Source: an uncultured Akkermansia sp.
Lineage (GTDB): Bacteria; Verrucomicrobiota; Verrucomicrobiia; Verrucomicrobiales; Akkermansiaceae
DNA length: 37,453 nucleotides
Assembly: GCA_947631275.1 (NCBI GenBank)
Contig: CANRKR010000019.1
Coordinates: 1 to 37,453, forward strand
Reading direction: 5' to 3'
Shown: in pieces, positions 32,768 through 37,453 of the stretch
Layout of the letters: each line of letters begins with the position of its first letter
Numbering within the stretch: the stretch's first letter is position 1
Made by a program: the position numbers and the translations under genes
Notes under the pieces: model-generated
Told to the model about the DNA's origin: nothing
Databases searched by the model: none
Seen by the model: the letters and a program-made list of their open reading frames with translations, nothing else

Positions 32768-33793
32768 ATGAGTTTCCCTTTTTTCAGCAAACTGCGCCAG
32801 AAGAAGCAGCATCTGCGCCTCATTCGCGATGAATTGCAGCGCGTTCGCCTCACAATTTCGGAGCAAACGAATGATTTTTCCCCGCATGTGCGCCGCTACA
32901 TGACGGAAATATGTCGTGGACGCGGCAAAATGATTCGTCCCGGACTCGTATTGCTCACGGCTGCGGCTACGGGCGGCATCCGTGAGGAACATGTCACCTT
33001 CGCCGCCTTGGTGGAGATGCTGCATCTGGCGACGCTTATCCACGATGATGTGCTGGATCGTGCCGATACTCGTCGTGATGTCCCGACGCCGAATGCGCTG
33101 TGGGGGAATGAGTTGGCTGTTCTTCTCGGGGACACGCTTCTGGCGCAAGCCATGGTGATGGGAACACGCTTGGGGGACATTCGATTCAATCGTCGTATGG
33201 CGCTCTGTACGCGTGATTTGTGTCAGGGGGAAGTGGAACAGTCCACACGCCTGTGGGACACGGAAATGACGCGGGCGGATTATTATGAAATCATCCGCAA
33301 AAAAACTGCGACGCTCTTTGCCATGTCGATGAGCGGCGCGGCCATGCTGCAGGGGCTTGATGAAGAGATGGTGGAAAATATGCACCGCATGGGAACTCTG
33401 CTGGGTGTTTCTTACCAGATTTATGACGATTGCCTGGACTTGCTGGGTATAGACACTGCCGCCGGAAAGACTCTGGGTACCGATGTGCAGAAGGGCAAGC
33501 TAACCCTGCCGATTTTCTTCCTCATGGAATCCGACAGGGAGGATATTGCCGCAGAGGTGCGCAAGGCGGTGGAGCAGCGCCATTGCATAGATCTGCCGCG
33601 TCTGCGCCACACAGAGGGTTTCCGTGTGGCGATTGAACTATCCGCCGCTGAGGCGCTGGCTCGCAATGAGGAAGCGCGAGAGGTTCTCGGTATGCTTTCG
33701 GACTCCCCGGCCCGCGAGGCTTTGGCGGAGACGACGTATCGGTTGGACGATATGCTACGCGCGTGCTATGACCCCGATCAATTTAATTTATGA
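32768..33793 (+). CDS. Long-chain trans-polyprenyl diphosphate synthase
   Basis: 341 residues. It condenses isopentenyl diphosphate onto an allylic diphosphate to make a long prenyl chain, most likely the menaquinone side chain. ATG 32768 gives the usual N-terminus; the open frame upstream overlaps the porin gene. Motifs: GKMIRP (53-58), first DDxxD in LIHDDVLDRAD (D93, D94, D97), second in YDDCLDLLG (D220, D221, D224), and GTDVQKGKLTLP. These match octaprenyl/heptaprenyl synthase (IspB/HepT-like). The residues that set chain length were not resolved. It overlaps cysE by four bases (ATGA). Confidence 0.88.
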   Translation: MSFPFFSKLRQKKQHLRLIRDELQRVRLTISEQTNDFSPHVRRYMTEICRGRGKMIRPGLVLLTAAATGGIREEHVTFAALVEMLHLATLIHDDVLDRADTRRDVPTPNALWGNELAVLLGDTLLAQAMVMGTRLGDIRFNRRMALCTRDLCQGEVEQSTRLWDTEMTRADYYEIIRKKTATLFAMSMSGAAMLQGLDEEMVENMHRMGTLLGVSYQIYDDCLDLLGIDTAAGKTLGTDVQKGKLTLPIFFLMESDREDIAAEVRKAVEQRHCIDLPRLRHTEGFRVAIELSAAEALARNEEAREVLGMLSDSPAREALAETTYRLDDMLRACYDPDQFNL

Positions 33794-34626
33794 GTACGAC
33801 TGAACATTGCGCCTTGCGCCCGGAAAAAATGCTCCCGTTCGGGCGCGAGAAGATGGAGGAGTTGTGGGAAACGACTGTGAGCTGCGCCTGGGAGGAAGCG
33901 GGGCACGAGCCGAAAATGGCGCCTATGCTGGAGGAGATCGTGTTGAGTCGTTCCGGTTTGGATAAGGCTGTGGCGGTTCGTCTTTCTCAGCGTTTGGGGG
34001 GTGCGCATTTTCCTCGGGAGAACTGTGAGGATCTCCTCATGAACGTGCTTTCCGAGGATCCGGATATTACCGCCGCCATGGCGGATGATCTGCAGGCTGT
34101 CGTGCAGCGTGATCCGGCCAGTCACAATCCGCTCATTCCTTTGCTCTTTTTCAAGGGCTTCCATGCCCTCTGCACTTACCGCATTGCCCATGCGCTTTGG
34201 GAATCTGAGCGCCGCTTGTCTGCCTTGCTTTTGCAGAGTCTTTCCAGCGAGGTCTTCGGGATTGATATCCACCCTGCCGCCCGCATCGGGTGCGGTATCA
34301 TGTTGGATCACGGCACCGGCATTGTCATTGGTGAAACCGCCATCGTGGAGAACAACGTCTCCATGTTGCACGAGGTGACGCTTGGCGGCACCGGTAAGGA
34401 GTTTTGCGACCGCCATCCTGTTGTGCGCAGCGGCGTGATGATCGGAGCCGGCGCCAAGGTGCTCGGCCGCGTGGAAATTGGCGAAGGCGCGAAGATCGCC
34501 GCTTCCTCTGTCGTGCTGGAGGATGTGCGCCCTCATACCACTGTCGCCGGTGTGCCGGCGGTAGAAGTGGCAACTCCTACAGAGCAGGATGATCCCGCTT
34601 TCAGCATGCGCCAGGCGCTTCGCTGA
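33790..34626 (+). CDS. cysE: Serine O-acetyltransferase
   Basis: 278 residues. CysE makes O-acetylserine from serine and acetyl-CoA, the first step of cysteine synthesis. An N-terminal helical domain (~1-150, including ADDLQAVVQRDPASHNPL and FFKGFHALCTYRIAHALW) precedes a left-handed beta-helix. Active-site motifs are DIHPAARIGCGIMLDHGTGIVIGETA and LHEVTLGGTGK, then the RHPVVRSGVMIGAGAKVLG coils. The start overlaps the stop of the polyprenyl synthase gene. No cysK is adjacent. Confidence 0.93.
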   Translation: MSTTEHCALRPEKMLPFGREKMEELWETTVSCAWEEAGHEPKMAPMLEEIVLSRSGLDKAVAVRLSQRLGGAHFPRENCEDLLMNVLSEDPDITAAMADDLQAVVQRDPASHNPLIPLLFFKGFHALCTYRIAHALWESERRLSALLLQSLSSEVFGIDIHPAARIGCGIMLDHGTGIVIGETAIVENNVSMLHEVTLGGTGKEFCDRHPVVRSGVMIGAGAKVLGRVEIGEGAKIAASSVVLEDVRPHTTVAGVPAVEVATPTEQDDPAFSMRQALR

Positions 34627-34652
34627 GTTTCCTTTCCCTCTGCTTCCCTTTT

Positions 34653-36227
34653 ATGCTCACCAGACTCAGCTTGCGTCTTCCCGTGCCGCAGGCGGATCTC
34701 GTTGAGGAGAGGTTCCGTGCTGCTGCACGTGCCTTGCGTGTTCCGCGTCGCCGTGTGCGAGGAGTGCGTCTGCTCAAGGAAAGTTTGGATGCTCGACAGC
34801 GTACGATTTATAAGCAGCTGGAGTGCCTCGTGGCGGTGGATGAGCCTCTGCCTCAGGAGACACCCTTGCCTGCTCCTCCCGCACTCGTCTCTGCCGATGC
34901 GCGCCGGGCGATTATCGTGGGCGCCGGTCCGGGCGGGTTATTTGCGGCGTTGCGTTGTTTGGAACTGGGGTTGCGTCCCATTCTGCTGGAGCGGGGAAAG
35001 GACGTCTCCTCCCGTCGTTTTGACCTTCAGCCGATCAACTGCCGCGGCTATGTGGTGGAGGATTCCAACTATTGCTTTGGCGAGGGCGGGGCAGGGGCTT
35101 TTTCCGATGGCAAACTCTACACCCGCGCCACTAAGCGTGGTTCAGTCGCAGAGGTGTACCGTATCTTTGTGGCGCACGGCGCGCCGGAATCTATCCTGAC
35201 TGCTTCTCATCCACATATTGGATCGGATAAATTGCCGCGCATCATCCAATCTTTGCGGCGCAGTATTCTCGCCGCCGGTGGGGAAGTGCATTTCGGCGCG
35301 CGAGTGAGTGCTCTTCTGCGCGGTGCAGATGCTTCGCGTCTGCGTGGTGTGCGCACTGCAGATGGCCGCGAGTGGGAGGCAAATGCCGTGATTCTCACCA
35401 CAGGACACAGTGCGCGGGATATCTACCGCATGCTGCATGACGAGGGGCTTGCTCTGGAGCGTAAGAGCTTTGCTGCCGGCGTGCGCATTGAGCATCCGCA
35501 GGCGCTGATCGATGCCGCTCTCTACCACCTGCGACCCGGCATGCCGCGCCCTGATTTTCTACCTGCTGCTGCTTATTCTCTCGCTACCACCATCCGTGAG
35601 CGCGGTGTGCATTCGTTCTGTATGTGTCCCGGCGGATTCATCGTTCCTGCTGCTACTGAGAATGACGAGGTCGTTGTGAATGGGATGTCTCTCTCCCGTC
35701 GCAACTCCCCACTGGCCAATTCGGGCTTTGTGGTCACGGTTACTCCGGAGGATACGGATGCTTTCGCTGCCGAGCACGGCGTGCTCTCCGGCATCGCGTG
35801 GCAGAAGGCTTTGGAACAGGCTACTTCCCGTGCCGGTGGGGGGGCCATGAAAGCTCCTGCCCAGCGCGTGCAGGATTTCCTCGCCCAGCGCGTTTCCGCT
35901 TCCCTCCCGCGCACGGGGTATCGTCCGGGAATCTCCCCGTGGGACCTGCACGAACTCCTCCCTCACGGTATTGCAGAGCGACTTGCGGAGGGATTACGCT
36001 TCTTTGAGCATAAATTGCCCGGCTTTTCCGGGCAAGAAGCTCTGCTCATCGGCTGCGAGACCCGTACCAGCTCCCCCGTCCGTGTCCCGCGCGATCCTTC
36101 TACTCTGCAGCATCCGCAACTGGTCGGTCTCATCCCATGCGGCGAGGGTGCAGGTTTCGCCGGTGGCATTGTCTCTGCCGCCCTTGATGGGCGCCGAGCA
36201 GCCGAAGCCGCTGCGGCGGTGGCATGA
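34653..36227 (+). CDS. FAD-dependent dehydrogenase, COG2509-like
   Basis: 524 residues, cytosolic. Residues ~1-85 form a small N-terminal domain typical of this family. The FAD Rossmann motif is IIVGAGPGGLFAALRC (~89-104), followed by LERG, and the family segment YCFGEGGAGAFSDGKLYTR. ILTTGHSARDIY and GVRIEHPQ are further matches. CGEGAGFAGGIVSAALDG near the end closes the FAD site. The group is annotated only as an uncharacterised FAD-dependent dehydrogenase; the substrate is unknown. It lies 26 nt after cysE and may be in the same operon. Confidence 0.87.
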   Translation: MLTRLSLRLPVPQADLVEERFRAAARALRVPRRRVRGVRLLKESLDARQRTIYKQLECLVAVDEPLPQETPLPAPPALVSADARRAIIVGAGPGGLFAALRCLELGLRPILLERGKDVSSRRFDLQPINCRGYVVEDSNYCFGEGGAGAFSDGKLYTRATKRGSVAEVYRIFVAHGAPESILTASHPHIGSDKLPRIIQSLRRSILAAGGEVHFGARVSALLRGADASRLRGVRTADGREWEANAVILTTGHSARDIYRMLHDEGLALERKSFAAGVRIEHPQALIDAALYHLRPGMPRPDFLPAAAYSLATTIRERGVHSFCMCPGGFIVPAATENDEVVVNGMSLSRRNSPLANSGFVVTVTPEDTDAFAAEHGVLSGIAWQKALEQATSRAGGGAMKAPAQRVQDFLAQRVSASLPRTGYRPGISPWDLHELLPHGIAERLAEGLRFFEHKLPGFSGQEALLIGCETRTSSPVRVPRDPSTLQHPQLVGLIPCGEGAGFAGGIVSAALDGRRAAEAAAAVA

Positions 36228-36250
36228 ATCCGCGGACAGCACAGCGAAGC

Positions 36251-36284
36251 AAGACTCCCTTTGCAGCAAAAGCGGGGGATTCTT
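36251..36284. terminator. Possible bidirectional terminator between convergent genes
   Basis: AAGACTCCC and GGGGGATTCTT can pair with one mismatch, with inner TTTGC/GCAAA pairs and an asymmetric bulge. It lies between the FAD-protein stop and the stop of the minus-strand glycosyltransferase. The T-run is short. Confidence 0.35.
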
Positions 36285-37366
36285 CATGACCGGGTGAGGG
36301 AGTCCGGCGCCTTGTGTGTGCGAACTCGTCTCCAGAATGGGGCGCCGAACAAATAGTATGTCGTTCTGATTTTGCACTGATCCAAATGGCATCTATCTTG
36401 TATTTTGATACGTAGAATTTTCCACCATTTGTAGCGTGTCCCCACCCATTCGTGCCGTAGAATGTACTCTAATCGTATACGTGTCAGGTGGTGCAGGCCG
36501 GGCTGATGGAGCAATTCCTTCCGGATGAAGGGGAAGATCATCTGCTCCAGCTGCTTGGTTTGTGCGTTGCCTGAGGCGAGCATGAGCGAGTGGGAGAATA
36601 ATAGGACGACGTATGCTGAGACGAAGAGCATGTGCTGTTGAAGAAGACCATGGTCTCGGTAGTATTCCCAAATCAAAAAGGCGATTTTTACCTGTTCGTT
36701 GAAGTGCAAATCATGTGTTTCTTGAAGTCTGTTCAGGAAACTTTGAGGATGCTGCCGGTAGTAATAGAGACTTTCGGCGATAAAGCAAATGCGTTGTGTG
36801 AAGGCCGAATAGACTGAGAGAAAATACATATCTTCCCACCAGTGAGCAACGGGAAATTCAATCTGCGCACGTTTTATGATATCCCGCCTGAAAATCCTGA
36901 CCCATACGTAGGAATCACGTGATATAAGAAAACGAAGAGCATCGTTCACTTCTACTTCTCCATTTCCCGGTGGGTACCATTTATTGTAAGGACGTCCCTT
37001 GGTGCCAGTTTTTTCGAAACCGCATGCGCCCATCTCGGCTCCTCCTTGCATGGCTATGAACATTTTCTCGCACATAGTGGGAGCATACCAATCATCACTG
37101 TCACAAAACATGATAAGCGGTGCTGTGGCTGCTTTCAAACCCGTGTTTCTTGCTGCGCTCAGTCCACCATTTTTCTGCACTATAACCCGCACACGCTTAT
37201 CTTTTTTTGCATATCCATCCAAGATCTCCGCACACCCATCCGTACTACCATCATTCACACAGATAATCTCCACATCATCAAACGTTTGTTGCACGAGACT
37301 ATCCATGCACTGCCGGAGAAATGGTTCTACGTTGTGGATTGGGACAATAATCGAAATCTTAGGCAT
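36284..37366 (-). CDS. Family-2 glycosyltransferase
   Basis: 360 residues. A GT-A fold inverting transferase that uses a nucleotide-sugar, probably in LPS or capsule synthesis. Motifs: ISIIVPIHNVEPFLRQCMDS (4-23), VNDGSTDGC, GLSAARNTGL, the metal-binding FCDSDDWY, and the acceptor-side HWWEDMYF. The C-terminal ~130 residues are basic and aromatic and may touch the membrane. No membrane segments are clear. Base composition is visibly more AT-rich than the neighbours, which is common in surface-polysaccharide loci and suggests transfer. The start is intact, 87 nt from the window edge. Confidence 0.87.
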   Translation of the reverse strand: MPKISIIVPIHNVEPFLRQCMDSLVQQTFDDVEIICVNDGSTDGCAEILDGYAKKDKRVRVIVQKNGGLSAARNTGLKAATAPLIMFCDSDDWYAPTMCEKMFIAMQGGAEMGACGFEKTGTKGRPYNKWYPPGNGEVEVNDALRFLISRDSYVWVRIFRRDIIKRAQIEFPVAHWWEDMYFLSVYSAFTQRICFIAESLYYYRQHPQSFLNRLQETHDLHFNEQVKIAFLIWEYYRDHGLLQQHMLFVSAYVVLLFSHSLMLASGNAQTKQLEQMIFPFIRKELLHQPGLHHLTRIRLEYILRHEWVGTRYKWWKILRIKIQDRCHLDQCKIRTTYYLFGAPFWRRVRTHKAPDSLTRS

Positions 37367-37453
37367 TTTTTCAATACAAAATATAAATCTGAATAGACCA
37401 GAAATTAGAGTTAAGCTTAGAAAACTGGTCGGAGTGATTATCTCTTTCCAAAA

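Overview
The window looks like a chromosomal segment of a Gram-negative member of the Verrucomicrobiota, most likely near Akkermansia. Pointers are: a giant surface protein built from autotransporter-associated beta-strand repeats, an LPS gene (lpxA), C-terminal-Phe outer-membrane proteins, moderately high GC, and start codons that mostly lack a Shine-Dalgarno sequence. This assignment is an inference from gene content. I see no phage, transposon, integron or CRISPR array.

Layout. (1) 1-13675: a short leader holding an 11-G homopolymer, then one gene for a ~4490-residue autotransporter whose exported passenger starts with a GH16 glycoside hydrolase and continues as five ~540-residue repeat modules arranged A-B-A-A-B. 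(2) 13968-15934: an FHA-domain membrane protein and a lipoprotein, probably one operon. (3) 16196-19068: rlmH (+) meeting a gph/lpxA pair (-), then an alpha/beta-hydrolase-fold protein (-) that shares a palindromic divergent promoter with a secreted protein (19135-20148, +). (4) 20190-23142: an overlapping run trmB-tgt-yajC-aroE. (5) 23123-25810 on the minus strand: a peptidoglycan amidase, a 91-residue unknown, tmRNA, tRNA-Arg(ACG) and a Tat-exported flavodoxin-like oxidoreductase. (6) 25963-32652: an AspT/YidE-type transporter, then a DASS/SLC13 carrier, a soluble histidine kinase, a single-domain receiver and a porin. (7) 32768-36227: polyprenyl diphosphate synthase, cysE and a COG2509-type FAD protein. 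(8) 36284-37366 (-): a lower-GC family-2 glycosyltransferase, possibly the edge of a surface-polysaccharide locus.

How the genes may work together. The GH16 autotransporter, porin, DASS carrier and AspT-like carrier describe a cell that cleaves extracellular glycans at its surface and imports or exchanges small anions. The kinase and receiver lie between the carrier and the porin, so sensing and uptake are probably coupled. trmB and tgt modify tRNA, rlmH modifies 23S rRNA, and tmRNA rescues stalled ribosomes.

The strongest cross-cutting observations are: (a) a recurring promoter arrangement (TTGNNN, 16-17 nt, a -10 hexamer, then only 6-7 nt to ATG) that predicts leaderless mRNAs for at least five genes; (b) a Tgt that keeps its catalytic aspartates but has lost all three zinc-binding cysteines; (c) an in-frame 4929-nt repeat offset inside the autotransporter gene; (d) a G11 tract upstream of it that could make expression phase-variable; (e) a carrier-kinase-receiver-porin cluster with no DNA-binding output domain.
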